A stretch of DNA of 64,000 nt from Pterobdella sp. o SKG-2022 (GCA_964035795.1 OZ038322.1:9623868-9687867); one strand, 5' to 3'. Positions 37,001 through 51,029 are shown, numbered from the stretch's first letter. Numbers and translations: made by a program. Notes: generated by a model from the letters alone, not told the origin.

Positions 37001-37208
37001 CGTTTTGTTGGGATAAATAGTATGCTCATTTAGTAGTATTTTAAGGTTAAAAAAAGCAACTCACTTTGAAGTTTGACTTGATAACAAGATAATTTTGTGT
37101 TTGTAGATCCATTAAGCCCATGTCAATTATGCTATACTTATTTAACAAATCCATTGCGAAGCAATTCAAGCACATCAACATTAGAAAAAAATATACCACA
37201 ACACTCAT
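34002..37208 (-). CDS. Single-pass membrane protein with long cytoplasmic tail, unrecognised family
   Basis: Nine in-phase exons, 37208-37065, 36895-36767, 36609-36453, 36368-36319, 36259-36082, 35800-35662, 35536-35364, 34623-34335 and 34143-34002, predict 466 residues. A signal peptide (MSVVVYFFLMLMCLNCFA) is followed by a short lumenal part of about 85 residues with NVS and NYS sequons, one membrane helix (about 103-124, YMKHVGLIVFCVTLVSFGIS), a basic stop-transfer WLKRYG, and a tail of about 335 residues. The tail is rich in Ser, Lys and Pro, with a proline-rich APPRPP block (possible SH3 ligand), a YDQL tyrosine sorting motif and a Ser/Thr-rich stretch. I do not recognise the family; it reads like a signalling or adhesion receptor of type I topology. 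The stop TGA overlaps a good donor sequence (CT|GTGAGT), so the 3' end is not certain. It lies 172 bp upstream of the next membrane-protein start on the same strand. Confidence 0.7.
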
Positions 37209-37874
37209 TTTTGCGTTATGTACTTTACAAAAATATTAAAAAACTGTTATGTTTTGAACTTTAAAAAGCAAACTACATGATAAAAACTTGGAATGTTGAG
37301 ATTATTTTGAAAGCTTGTTCACAAGTCATCCCAAAGCATCTAACAAGCATGTACACCAATCAATACAAGTGCACAGCTACCAGCCTAGGCAGATGACAGT
37401 TTGTTGATTTAACGTTTATAATACACTTTTTGTTTTAAGTATTTTACTTTAAAATCTTCCATGTATTTGATTATAATGAATTTTAAAATTTTTCTGAAAT
37501 TTTATTTACAATTCAATATGAGTACATTTACAGAAAATTGTTAATAAATATTCATATAGATATAGCTGAGCTGAATAGGATTATTAAACGCTTGTTAACC
37601 TCTTTAGATCCCATAATAGATGGTGAGAAGTGAATTAAATTCTAAACTAACTAATACAACAATGTAAATATCAATAACATCACACTTCAAGCGATCTCAA
37701 AAATAAATGTATAATAAACCTTTCTATCAAGTTTAAAATAGTACTAAACAAAATATTATTTCAGAAAAAATAAATTAATAAGTGAATCTTCATCAGAATA
37801 AAATTTTTAAAAACTAAATTCATAAACTACAATTAGAACGATCTAAGTTACGGCGCTCTAGAAGCACGACGTGG
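37209..37874. other. Intergenic gap before V-ATPase subunit d
   Basis: This gap of 666 bases must contain the V-ATPase 3' untranslated region and the promoter of the single-pass membrane protein gene, both on the minus strand. I see no coding frame or repeat in it. Confidence 0.5.
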
Positions 37875-39944
37875 CTAAAAGATGGGAATGTAGCTGTCAA
37901 TTTTGGCGCGGTGGCGTTGTGAAACACATTCAGCAATCCACACAATGTTTCTGTTCTCTTGTTCCTTAAGACGAACAAAGGCATAAAATATGCCAAAGTG
38001 GAACTGATTCATGAAGGCTGACTTCATCAGATTCACCTGAGGGGTTTAACTTGTGTGAAGGGATGTTTCGATGCTCAAACTATAATCCAATACCTCATAT
38101 TCAAAGAACTTGTCTTCTAGTGTTTTGTCACCTTGTGTCTCATCGAAAATCGCTTTGTATTCCTGTACATCAGCATTTTCGATCATTAAATACGTAGTTT
38201 TCTAATGTTCTGAGTACCCCAAATTAAGGTTTCAGTTGTGAAAGCTATCAACTATGCGATTAAAACCTCATTTGAAGCAATTACTTAAGCAAAATGAATA
38301 TATTTTTCAAGATTAATGTCGGGAATTATGAATTAAATAAAATGTAATAAAAACTAACAGCATAGTAGTCGGCAACAGCTTTAACTTGGTCATAATCTTC
38401 AGCACGAGCCAGAGCAGCCAGTCCATCAGGGTGGAGCTTTCCTATGGTTGGGTAAAGCTTGGCACGATCATCCTTTGTTAAACTTGTGCCAAAAGAATTA
38501 ATGGTGATGATGAATGCCCTCCTGTCAGCTTCAAACTTTAAAGAGATTGAAATTTAGTGGGTATTAAGACTGTTGTGTGGTTGAATCAGTTTGAATATCA
38601 TTATTAAAAGCTTTGATAAAACAGCCTTTAAACATTTATTCTGCAGTAAGAAGCTTTTTAAGGCTTGGTCAAAGTTTCAAAGTTCCTATGAGAAGGTAAA
38701 GTTAAAAGAGACTAAGGTTATGGAAAAAAGTCAGTGTTCCTTTAAGAAAGGAAATAATGCTGACTATGATAAAAACATAACAGTAGTTAAATTGACATTG
38801 TTAAAAATTAACTCAAACTATAAAATTGAATATTGAGCTCAAAAATGAGTTTATTGAAACACATTGTGAAAGAAAAAATATGTAATTAAAAGCTCTGAAG
38901 CACCTCAAGAGCAGCACCCATGATTTCTGCAGTTGTATCACCCAGGGTCTTGCAAAACTTGTAAAAGTCTTCCAAATATGCCTAGGAAGATTTTTATTGA
39001 CTTGAAAACAAATTGATGATTCATGTGTTTCTATGTTAAGTAAAATCTGATCAAATATATTTTGGACAAATTTTATATAAATAACTATAAAACTTGTTAT
39101 TTATTAATATAAAAAGCTAAACTTAATTTTTTTTAAATTAAAAATCTTTTCTCAATGTGAAACAATCCTACATTGTTATTGACTATAATGTACATACCTT
39201 GTAAAGTGTATTCCTAATGATTTCAATGTTCATTTCATCAAGGTCCTGTTCTGAAATGCAATCAATGAAATAAGGAGCAAGAGGGGTATCAACCAGCACA
39301 GCATTATATAATCCTGCAGAGCTTGAGTCAATGTGAATAGCTTCCATTTGCTCAAAACTTCCCAAAGGATGGCATTTAGGAATTAACTCAGAAATTGAAC
39401 GTTGGTGTAATGTTCCTGTGATTAACAGCACGATGTTGTCAATCATGTAACTGTATCTGAAATTTTTTAGTACAAAATGAAAATAAATAAATTCTCTTAA
39501 AATTAAAACAGTTGAAATTTAAAGAAATAATGCTATAAAAATTTAACATACGTTATATAATCAAGAAAGTTGGAAAGTGGCGGAAGAGAATGGTTTCGAA
39601 TGTGTTGGAATTCAACGACAAGTTTTTCTTTTAACTTGTCATCAATAGTTGCTACTTGAATAGGACTTGCTTCGTTGGACAAGAAGTTGCCATAATCTGT
39701 TCCTTGTAAATGTAACTTTAAATCTGTTTTGATGAAAATTTAAAAAATAAAATTACTTAAAATAATATTTCAACTTAGTTATTTTTTTTTAATTTACTTT
39801 TTTATTGACATGTCACATGATACCTTCGAGAGTTTCGCACTGAATGAGATTCAAATAATCATTTTGTGTCAGTATTCCTGCTTTGAATCCCCTAACTAAA
39901 CCTTCTAAATACCCAAAATTTAAATTAAAATTGAGAGAATCCAT
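37875..39944 (-). CDS. ATP6V0D1: V-type proton ATPase subunit d (Vo sector)
   Basis: Seven in-phase exons, 39944-39824, 39723-39552, 39456-39198, 38981-38904, 38535-38359, 38162-38094 and 38036-37875 (stop TAG), give 345 residues, the normal length for this subunit (about 350). Hallmark blocks appear in the expected order: [20 protein letters not shown] at the N-terminus, [57 protein letters not shown], and the C-terminal [18 protein letters not shown]. The protein caps the c-ring on the cytoplasmic side and couples it to the central stalk of the proton pump that acidifies endosomes and lysosomes. Nothing is truncated or unusual, and introns are short (about 60-380 bp). No ATPase partner gene is nearby. 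Confidence 0.97.
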
Positions 39945-41997
39945 TTTAAAGAACAAAACTGTCAGGAATAGATTATTAAAATTCTAGCGTATAAGCAACT
40001 TCCAGGGATGGATTCGTTTAAATACCTGTTATTTATTCAAATTTGATAGCTTTTCTTTAAATAATTAAATAATGCTTATTTTTGAAAACTAAATTTAATT
40101 TCAAATCATTATGTTTTATTAAAATATTTTATTGAACATGCGTAAAGTATTAAAAGAAGTCAAGCTTATTAAAAGAACTTTTGAGATGTGCGTATAAAAA
40201 AAATCAATAACACAAAAAAACTAATAAGTATAGGTTTTATGAACAAAAATTAAAGCTCATGGCTATTATAAAAAGCTATTATAGATAGTTGCGGCATGTA
40301 CTTTTGAATGAAACTCGGTATCATCCACGTTCAGAGATTGCATAAAAAATTCGTTTGCTAGCATAAAACGAAATAGGTAGATATTATCACCAAAGATAGC
40401 ACTTAAAAGGTATAGCCAGCCTCAAATAAATAAAACAAAAAACTGTTATGTAAAGCTTGCATAATGGCATTAAATGCCTTATCTTGAAAATATTCAACAC
40501 TATTAACTATAAGTTTAAAAACAAAAAATGCAAAAAACTATGTGTTTTCTCAAAGTAAGATGCTTTGAACGGTGTAACTATTTTTAAGTTGTTCATAACT
40601 ATTTTTATTATACAAAACTTTAAAATAATAATAATTAAAACTATTTGTTGGAAAACTTAGTTTTTATTTGGCTCGGTTAATACATTATATTTCGATTTCA
40701 TTTAAAAAAACGCAACTTTTGCCAAAATCAAGAGATATAAACTGAAAACTTTTTAGTATACTTCGCCAACCAATGTAGACAGACTCATGGTCGTTTAAGT
40801 TTCCCTTTGTTCACCAGATGTGAGGGAGTCATAACGCAGTTTTCGTAAATAAAATGAAGGATATATACTTTTGGAAACATATTTCTATGTTGAGTATTTT
40901 GAGAATTATTCTTCCAAATAATCATGTTCTTTCGTATCATGTTATAAATAAATTTCGAAAATTTTTTCCCAAATATAATTTTTCAATTATGGTTTTGGTG
41001 AAATTTATTAATTGCTTGAAATGATAAATTCGATAACTAGAGAAGCTTTTTAATGCGAACAATCTCTTATGAGTGTTTTATGCGGCCAATTGAAAATCGA
41101 ACTGCAATTCAATCCCTATCATTTGTTTTAAATATTATAACTTTCAAATTTTTGTTATTCTATATGTATAAAAAAATGTTGTTTTATCACTTGGTTACAT
41201 TCCAACACAAATAAGAGTTTCTTTTAAACGCGTCCAACCGTTGTGGAATTGTTTCCATTCATTGTATAACTTCTCTTTTGTTGCAGTTGAAAACATTCCT
41301 TCAAAACACCCTATATACCATACACTCCAACATCTGAGTTTAGCATCACAAACCATCCCAAAAATATTATTTCATAAGCATAACGAGCAAAAGCAAAGAA
41401 AATACGAAGTGATTTGAGTGGCGGGTGGGCGAATCTGGTACGCTGAAGTAACCAGCCGATGCTTGTGGTTCTGGCAGTTCTTATTAAATTCTCGCCTGAC
41501 TGACTCTTTGGTGTCATTATAACGTTACAGTGCAAGTTTGCGCTGTCATTCACCTCGGTTCTGGCATTGAATTGTTGTGTTGATGCAGCTTTTGGTCAGT
41601 TCATATGGACAACCTGCTTATTGAAAAAATAATTGTTTTTAAGTAAATAACTTCTTCATTAAATAGTATTCATCAAGTATATACTCTATTTTTGAATAAA
41701 CACATTTAAATAATATCATTATAACAGCTAAAAACTATTTATTTTAGCTTCATCGAGTTAAACATATTTTTTATAGTTCTTTTGAGCAAGGGATAGTAGT
41801 TTCAAGTCATAAAACCAAACGACTAAATGCCTCAGGACCAATGTTTTTTGAGCATAATAAGTGTTTCTACGTCTTCATGGATGCAAGTTAATTTAAGATA
41901 ATACACATCATTTGATTGAATTTTTAATGTAAAATCTTGACTCATTGTAATTCGCTACCAAGTCACTCTTATGTATTTAGTTTGAAATGGATACTGT

Positions 41998-42028
41998 GAG
42001 TGTGTGCGTGTGTGTGTGTGTGTGTGTA
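41998..42028. repeat. TG dinucleotide microsatellite
   Basis: An almost pure TG run of about 30 bases with one interruption (GTGCGTG). Confidence 0.9.
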
Positions 42029-43514
42029 GTGATGTTTAGTTAGTGTCATAACAATTGCGCATCATGATGCTTCTTGCATTGTACTTACGATGACCAAACA
42101 GACGTTAAAGAAAGCCAGTGACTAGAGACGATTGAGCAAACGTGGATGAATGCAGCCTGGTGTTGCATGATTAATCATAAGAGATATACATTTATAAAGT
42201 CAAGCCAAGCAAAAGTTATAGTAAAAGTCCTTGTTTGTTTAGCCACAATTAAAACAGAATTACTCCTGAAATAAAATCATATTTATTTCATGAAATAAAA
42301 AAAAAACTAAAAATAATGAAGTATAACAAAAATAAAATTTAATTATGCAAATTTAAATCATTTATCGGTTTTGACCTAAGAGTTCTTCGATAATAACAAC
42401 AAAACAAGAAAAGCCTGAATAAGAGAATGAAATAGAGAGTTACAAGAGTATAAATGAGCAGTAGTGAATGAATGAATGACAGTGACTGCCCGAATTACGT
42501 ATTCATGTAGAAAAAGCAAGAATCTTCTTGTATACATCGTGTCTTGTGGAGTGGAAAAGGCAAGATATGCCGCCTCGGAACCTCTGCATCTGTTTGTCTG
42601 AATGTATTTGTTATTCTCTTTGCGTGTCCGTGTGTGTTCTTTATTGCTATTTTTTTTAGTTAATTTAAATTGTTTTTATTTAGTGGTTTATTGGGGATAT
42701 ATTGAGGTTGTTGGTTAATATATGTGTTTGTTGTTGTCGTCGAATGTTATGTGTTAAATGTGGGAATTTGAGAAGTTTTATCATAATTTATCAACGAATT
42801 TTAAAAGAAATTTCAAACATTTATTTACAATGAAAAAAAGAAAATACCGTAATGATGACAAGTCGAAATAATTTTTGATTACACCTTCTGCGTTTAGAGA
42901 TTCATTAGGTAGTTTTTTCACATTTCAAAACTCAAAAAAACAGCTTGTTTTCCTACACGACACGAAATAATTGAAACCAAATGAAAAATAAATCTGTCAT
43001 TTCAGTGAAAACTTTAAGAAGGCTTCAAATATTAACATCAAATATAACATAATCTTCCAAAAACAAAAATATTTTATCTTACAAACTCTAGAAAACAGAT
43101 GTAAATGTAACTTCAGAATATAAGAAAACATTAAATGACAACAACGACCAACAAAAAGTTCATTGAATAAGATGTTCCTATAATCGAATTTATAACTTTA
43201 TTCATAATGACATCCATCACAACGCTACAGCATTTAATTTACTGTCCCGCCACAAACACAAGTAAACATATCAAAACAGAATGAATAATGCTAAAATACT
43301 CGAATAACTTCATCGAAAAAATTTATATAAATCGATGGAACAATGTGCAAAGAAAACGATGCATCTTAAACACTCCACATGAGAAACAAACGCATACACA
43401 AGAGACAGAATTACATTTAATGAATTCATACTAGACACCAACACAAACAGGTGTTATACACTTACATACAATCAATATTACAAAATACACTCAAACATGT
43501 AGCAGATACATACA

Positions 43515-43600
43515 AAAAACATCACATATATACACACAAACATCACATACAAATACCACACACACAAACATCACATACAAATACCACACACACAAACACA
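43515..43600. repeat. CA-rich minisatellite
   Basis: Two and a half tandem copies of a unit near 28 bases (CACACAAACATCACATACAA followed by ATACCA). Any reading frame through it is low complexity. Confidence 0.85.
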
Positions 43601-45244
43601 GATTGTCTCTTACCTACACACGTGCACGACTCAATCAGTGGATGCAGAGACAAGGTGGGCCGATCAATTGTAAACTTTAATTAAATTTAAACAAGGAGTT
43701 GCATAATACGCTCATAAAAACGCCCATCTACATCTTAAAAATATAATGCGCTTTTGTCTTACTTACTGTTATAGTTTTAGGATTTGGATTTTTAGCCATT
43801 TCTCATTGGGTGTTTAAGATTTTTCAAAATTATTATTTTTTTAAGAAATATATAAATTATATTGTAACTTTTTGATGTTTCTGAAGCCTTGAAAACTCGC
43901 AGCAGACCTGAAGAGATGATTGGTATTTCAAATGCGTTTAAGACAGTCACAACACACAAGATCACAACCCTCGAAACTCGTTCCACCCATTCATGCTTCA
44001 GACTTCAATTCTTATTTTTGAAGTGTAATTGAAAAATTTTCTCAAATTAAAGTTTTATTTAAAGTACATGAAAACTAACGATATGTTAATAAAAGTTATT
44101 TAATCGGTTTCAAACAATTAAAAAAATAAATAAATTTTATTTAATATTATTTTAAATGTTGAATTACATTCAATATTTTCATTCAATTTATATTCGTCGC
44201 CTTTTAATCTATCCATTATTCTCGCCTCTTATTTGCTTTGATTTCATTACTCTTACTCCCGAGATTTTTCTATGCTCAACGTTCAACAAGTTGCGATTTT
44301 CAAGCTAAAACATTCGTAAGTGAGAAATCAAATCTTATTAATTTTTTTCCTTTCTTAATGACTCAATATTTTCTCTAAAATGTTCATATGATCTGAGAAG
44401 ATGCCTCAAATGTTGAAATCAACTTTGGTGGGTTGTCTTTTTTATAACTCATTTAAAGATCACTAGTTACAAAAAAATAAATGATTAACGCTTTTAAATG
44501 TTCTTTTCGCCACAATGAGAGTGTATTTTCGAAGCAACAATGGAGGGCGAATGGTGTTTGTAGTAGCAATGAAAATAAAAGCGATATATCTTTACTGAGT
44601 GTGACATCACGTACGACATTACAAACACCCCTTGCAACAATGCCATCATATACTGTCTTTTTGAAAATTTTCTCTGCTTTTGTTCGTTTAAACACAGTTG
44701 GAAGATGTTTTGAAAAAAAAATTCCAAAAATTTTATTTCTTCAAAACAATTCCAAGTATTTCAAAAAAGTGACAAATAAATAGATCAACATCAGGAAATT
44801 AATAAAATAAACGACTTAAAGATATTTTTAGTCTCAGGCCTCGATTGTTTTTGCGCCACTGTTAAGTTTTTAACAGAATATTACAGTTGCCTGGAGGTTT
44901 TGCTTTTGAATACAGTCTGGCTGTCTGGTTTGAGGATTTAGTTGTTTTTTGTTACAAAAAAGATCAAATTGCCATTTTAAAAGTCAATTTTTAATGTATA
45001 TAAAAATAAATGAAGAGCAAATTGATTTTTTTTTGCTTTTTTGACTTCACGCTCGTAACATTCGAAGAAATCAAAGAGCATTTTTATATTTTAACATTTA
45101 GTTACTAAGGTTATCAGTCAATACACTCATATGATCATACATATGCCGTAACGTTTAGCATTTTAAAGCCTTTAAAAATCGAAAAGTTAACGATGGAGCA
45201 TTATAAGCTTTGAAAGAAAGGTTAACTATTTTTGGAATATTATT

Positions 45245-48200
45245 TTAGCTATGGTCTTTCAAGGATATTGCTGTTTTTATGATAGAATTTTGTAACACGA
45301 TTTTTTATGCTTATATGAAAATAAGTCAAGTATATGGTCAAAAGTACACATCGAAAATGTTCTCACCTCCATTGTCGGCCCAATATTCGAAAGTGGAATC
45401 ACTTGATTGTTTGCGGCATGATACAACCATTTTGTGGCCGTTTTGGGGGTGGTGCTTCGTGTGGAGAGGTTTGGCATCTGAGGCCGATGTAGGTGTTTTC
45501 GGGCTAGAAGTTGCTTTGACTTTGATCGGATCTATTTTTGGGTAAGTTTTATTTAGATGAGATGTCGTAGATTTACTTTGAGAGGCTTTGTGTGAAGACG
45601 CAGAAAGTAACGAAGCTGTTGAAGATGTTGATGATGATGATGGTAACACATGAAGTGTTGAAGGTTGTTTTGCTTTGAAAGAGTGAATATTTGATGAATC
45701 AGAATTGGAAAGGTGTTGTGAATGGTTCGTGAGGCTGGTGGGTGAAGACGAGTCTGTTTTCTTGAGGCAAAACTCAAACGATGTTGACTTTTCTTCAGGT
45801 TTTTCTATGGGAATATGCTTGGAAAGATCAGGTGTGTTTTTAGGTGATGATTGAGAGCTTTTTGAAAATTTTTGCAAAAATTCATCGGTGGTGCTTGTGT
45901 GATGTCTTTGGGGGATTAGCAAAAGTGGTCTATTGTTTTTATGATATAACTGTTGGTGATAGTGCTGTTTGTGGTGACGTTGATGTACTAAAAAATGATA
46001 ATTCTGATAATGGTTCCAAGGCTGAAACGCTTTGTTGTTTGGTAAAGTATAAGTGCGATGATGAAGTGATTGTTGGTTCCACAAACGCATTATTTCCTCT
46101 TTTTCGCGCTCTCCTGTTTCCAAATTTTTCGCACATAAACCGTTTGACTTATTTTCACTGTGTTTTCTCTCAGTGCTATTTTCGTGGGATTCTTTCGAAT
46201 CGTGAACACTTTTTTCATGCGTCATTTGATCGTTCGCTTCTATAGCGTTTTTTATAAACGATAACCTAAGATTTTTTTTACAATTGTTTTCTTTCCCACT
46301 TTTTTTGTCTTTTGTGGCAACATCTACTAATGACCAGATTTTTGTTTTTTTGTTCATTTCAGGAGTTTTCTCATCATTTTTTCGTTTCATTGACGATGTA
46401 TCATTGCATATGTGTGGTGAGCTGCGGTATGACGAAAAATGAAGTTTTTTATCAAAATCATTTTCAGAAGTGTCAGAATTTTTTTGATCGAGTTCATTTT
46501 GATTGTCATAATCATTATGGTCCATGCAAATGTTCTGATCTTCATCATTGTTCATTATTTCTGTTTTCACTTTCGCCGTAGTGCTATCGTTCGAGTCTTC
46601 ATTATGTCTCAAAAGTTTTGAAGGACTCCTCTTTCTTTGGTCCATGGCTCGATTGAAAGCGCCATAAAAAAATTCTTTGCACTTAATACTTTTATTATTT
46701 TCCCTAAAATTATTTCGTAAACTATTTGGAGTGAGATGATTAGATTTGAAAGGATAATTACTTGGAAGGAGAAAATCTGAGTTTTGGTCTTTGTGTGTGT
46801 CAGTAAAAAGGATTTTATCGGCACAATTTTGTTTGTGCTTAGCGTGTATGAAATGGGAATAGTGCAGAGGGTGGATGGGAAAATGCTGATGAAGGTGGAA
46901 GGGAAAAGATGGCGCTGGAAAATACTCAGAAATTTTCGTTGAGTCGGTCGGAGATGATTTCTCACTTTTGAAAATACTTTTTGAAATGTTTTTAGGGTTA
47001 TCGGATACTTTAGAGGTACTATTGTGGTTGTTCCATATTTCTTTGTCATCTCGAATATTTTCTTTCGTTGAACTTTGCATGTTATTTTTCATTTCTGTAA
47101 CATTTTAAAGTCAAATTAAACTATCGCAACAGAAAATTCGACTAATTCTTAAAATGACAATTCTTATTAAGCTTATAAGATTCTTTAATAAGAAAGATTT
47201 CTACCTAGGTAGAGTTTTCTCTCGTTGTTCACCTTGGCAGCACTGCTCACAGGCACAACATCAGGAGCCGGCAAGTCTTCAGTACCTGTAAGGTTCATTA
47301 AAGCATTCAAATAACGCACCCAATACTTTCAAGGCACTAAGGAAGCTTGGGCGTTTAAATGTGGTTTAGTTATTTTCAAGTAACATACTTACAAAATAGA
47401 AATGAATTCTGTTGAGTGTTGGTAAGAAAAATATTTTTTGATTGATTAATCACATCACGCTGAATGTTTCATTAATATAATGTTTTAATATTGAAAATGT
47501 TGAGATTGTTTTTTTATTAAGAAAGTTGAGATTTTATTTAAAAAGTGTTGAGCTTGTGTTATGTTTGCTCTCTTGTAACACACCTTACTACCTGTAGACC
47601 TAGGCACTTGACACGCGAAGAGAGTTAAGTGAATGATACAATTAAGAAACTATTACAAAACTAAATATACTTGGAAGTCTTAAGACTAATTCTTAGGAAT
47701 AACCCTTCAAAGCTGGTAATTGAGTTACTTTGAATTCATAATCCGCGATTGTCAACTACACTTATATCTGTTGTATTGTGGCAGAGCCCATGTTGCTAAT
47801 AAATTGTTTTTGTTTATGTCATGCACGGCTAATTAATGTTTTGAAGCTTGATATTTTTTTTGAAATGGATTAGAAATAGTTTCTCAGCAAACCAGTTAAC
47901 ATTATCAAAAAGATTAAATTGAGTCACTGGTCCGTCTCTGAAAATGTTTGCTATTTCTAATTCTAACAATTTAATTTTCTCAAAAAATTTATTCGATATT
48001 TAATTTCAATTAAATTTTAAAAATTAAACTGAAAAATATTAATTTAAAATGGAAATAGCGTATTCTAAATGTTCTTGTTCGAAGTAAGTAATATCTTGTA
48101 TGGCGCATAAAGAGCGTGATTTTATTGGAAAGGCTTTATCAACTTATGGTAGTGAGCGTCTTGAGCCAACTTAAGCCCCGAATTTAATTCACACAGTGTT

Positions 48201-51029
48201 AAAAAGGAAGGGTGCAAATCTCAAGATGCAGTTGAGAATACTAATGAGGCTTGTTCTTTGAAACTTACTACATTTGATGTGTTATTGACGCTGTTAGTAT
48301 CGTTCTTAAACACAATAAAGTTTTTAGATGAGAATAAAGTGAAAAAATATTTAAGCTCGTGAAGTTTCATGCAAATAGACTTACCAGCATCAACCACAAT
48401 GTTCTCTTCGTCCTCATTCTCGTCTTTTTCGTCCATTTTGCACGCGTCAAAGCCATCAGCACTTTCACACTTTCGTTCTGCCCCATCATCATCGTCGTCA
48501 TCTTCATCATCATCTTCGCCAGTTCTGTTGCGAGGTGACCATTGCATTTTGTTCTCCTTCTTGAGTCTCCTTCTGGCGTTTGCGAACCATGTAGACACCT
48601 TTTTGTGTTGTAGGTGAAGTACGGAGTTAACACAATACATAATATAACTGTTAAAAATATAAACCAGCTGAGTTAGTTATAATACAATTGAGAAAATGTA
48701 GTCGTTAAGCACCTGAGTTAAAGTCATTTTGGTTATGATTGCTAGCATGATTTTCTCTCCCTTGGTTGGGTAGGGATTCTTGATGTGCTCATACAGCCAA
48801 GCCTTGAGGGTGCTGGTCGATTCCCTAGTGGCGTTCTTTCTCCGCACATCCAAGTTGCCAAACCTTGCAAGAAAAAAGATTTAATTATAATATTATTTGA
48901 CTTAAACAGTTTTTCAATTTGGGTTTAATTATTTTTTTGTTCTTTCTCGCGCGGTTTACATCGATGAAATTTTTAAAAAAAGACTTCATAAAAAAGTTTA
49001 TTTGCAACTCTTTTACATTTTTATGAATTATTAAATTTATTATTATATTAAATTTTGATTAAAAATGCAACTAAATTTTATCAGGTTTAGTTTCAAACCA
49101 AAATAGAGTTTTGTTCAATTTTTTCTAAAATTCAAATTCAATTTTTACTTGTGAAAATAACTCAAAATATGTTTCAAAACTTCTGATGATTTAAAAGTTA
49201 TCAACAAAGAAAATTCCCAATCAATTAAAATTTCTCAAACAAAAAGGATAATTTTAGAATATTAAATAACTAAAAACCAATAGGTATCATGCCTTTATGC
49301 CTATACAAAAATAGAATTTTAATCACAATAAAATAAAACCACCTCCTCTACACAAACACACATACATACATACACACATATATACACTCATTCTCATCCA
49401 CACACAAAAACTCAAATCATTTAAACCTCAATGTAAAACATCATTGTATGAAATAAATAAGCATATGGGTGTATAGCAAGCGATATATTTCATGGGTAGC
49501 AAAGGTTTCGAAGACTTATTTATGGCGCGACCTTAAAGTTCTTTTGAGGCGTTGTCTGCTTGTATGTCTTGTTACATATGTTTGTCGTGTTATTACTTTT
49601 ACCAATGTTTTCTGTTGCTATTTTATACAAGGAATGTGTTATGAATGAATAATACAAACTGTGGTGATCAAAGGTTCAAGCTGATATTAATTGACGTTCT
49701 GATTGAATTATTTTCTTCTCAAGTCGTAATTGATTCTATTATACATGCAATTCTTATATTCATCATAATACATTATACTAACCATAAATCTTTTTTTAGA
49801 TGTTTTTCTTGTTGCTACTTTTTCATTTAACAAAAATTAAACTTATCATCCCGAAATTTACAATGGTTATTTTATTTGCATCATTTGTACTGCTAGATTC
49901 AATGACATGTGTTGAAGTCCTCAAAGGAAGACAAACTTACAAGCAGGCTCACAAATCAAACAGCATTGCTTTCCTTCAAGCATTTTTTTTGTTTGTTCGT
50001 CTAGATAAACTTTTCTATATTATCACTTTTAAGACAATATCTAGTTTGTTTTCACATATGCTACCGTTTTATGAATTTGCACTTTTTCAAATTAAAAACA
50101 AATTTTTGCGTATCTTGTAACATTGTAAAAATTATTTTCGGTAATATAACTTCAAATATGTGAGAATCTTTTAACTTTACAGTTACTTTCCAAATTTTTT
50201 TGTTAAAGAACAAAAAAAAAATCAAAACCTACCATCAAAACGGTGATTAATAAAAATATCAGTAAATTAGCACCTTTCTTTATTCTTCATTGAAATAATT
50301 TTTGCAAAAGCACTCGAAGCGACTAAAAAAGAGGAGCATAAAAGATACTCACCCGGAGGCATAGGGGTAGGAAGAGAGAGGGTCGATGTTCCAAGGGCTT
50401 CTGAAGGGCAGGAAGTGTTCAGTGCTGGCTGGGGCACTCATCTAAGGTTGATTTCAAGAAAAATCTCACAATATTTTATAGTGCTTGAAAATTTTATGTT
50501 AAAAATAAAACTTGTTGTTTTATTGATGAAACACACGCAGTGACATTTAATATATCTCTTCTCCCTCGCGAGAAACAGCCATGTGCCCTCCCACCGCAAC
50601 CAATCGGAATTAATTATCCTTTATTCCCGCCTTCAAAAATCCTTATTTTAACAATCACTCGGCATGTATGTTTATACATTAGGTTGAGTAAAATAGAAAG
50701 AATAACAATATATCATTCTATAAAAGTGCCTATGACTTTATAAACACACATCGCTTTGTTTTACTATTCCGTCTCATGTTTTACCTTTCACCTTGCCGAT
50801 TGAATTTTAAAATTCTTTGAAAAAAAATTTTATTTAATCAAATTCAAATACAAACATTGTTTGGAGAAAAAAAGGGGCTTTCTCTAGGAGGAACCGCAGA
50901 TGAATTGTGATGATAGAGAACCCTGGCTTGTAATAGGGATTCACTATTAGGGGGCACTCCAATGCGAGGGTATGTGGCAAGGTGGGCTGGAGAGTAAAAT
51001 GGAGCTTGTGGGAGCGCTTTGGTGTTCAT
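45245..51029 (-). CDS. Irx: Iroquois-family TALE homeodomain transcription factor
   Basis: In-phase exons are 51029-50922 (candidate first coding exon), 50441-50353, 48863-48713, 48598-48385, 47285-47205, 47094-45367 and a tentative terminal exon 45270-45245, giving about 800 residues. The TALE homeodomain is split by an intron after LTQ: the first half reads [20 protein letters not shown], the second [17 protein letters not shown], with the Iroquois-type Ala at recognition-helix position 50. It is preceded by [10 protein letters not shown]. An acidic tract ([11 protein letters not shown]) follows the homeodomain. The 1.7-kb exon is rich in Ser, His, Lys and Asn and holds the family motif [12 protein letters not shown]. 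Irx proteins pattern neural, heart and segmental tissue as DNA-binding repressors or activators. The N-terminal exon ([15 protein letters not shown]) resembles the Iroquois N-terminus; its donor is weak and upstream exons may exist. The terminal exon is inferred from phase only. Confidence 0.9.

Larger units (their letters stand above)
39945..45244. other. Intergenic region with simple repeats, no gene seen
   Basis: About 5.3 kb between the V-ATPase start and the Iroquois gene. The stretch 41220-41610 is richer in G+C and could be promoter or 5' untranslated exon of the V-ATPase gene; its best minus-strand frame does not read like a protein. The remainder is AT-rich with a TG microsatellite (41998-42028) and an ACACAAACATC minisatellite (43515-43600). 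Confidence 0.45.

Noticed and set aside
41311..41553. Minus-strand open frame of 80 codons in a GC-richer patch
   Set aside because: It has no recognisable motif or in-phase partner exon; more likely promoter or untranslated sequence upstream of the V-ATPase gene.
43451..43684. Plus-strand open frame through CA-rich repeats
   Set aside because: Low-complexity His/Thr sequence from the minisatellite.
45844..46245. Plus-strand open frame of 133 codons
   Set aside because: It is antisense to the large Iroquois exon, whose frame contains the family motif [12 protein letters not shown].
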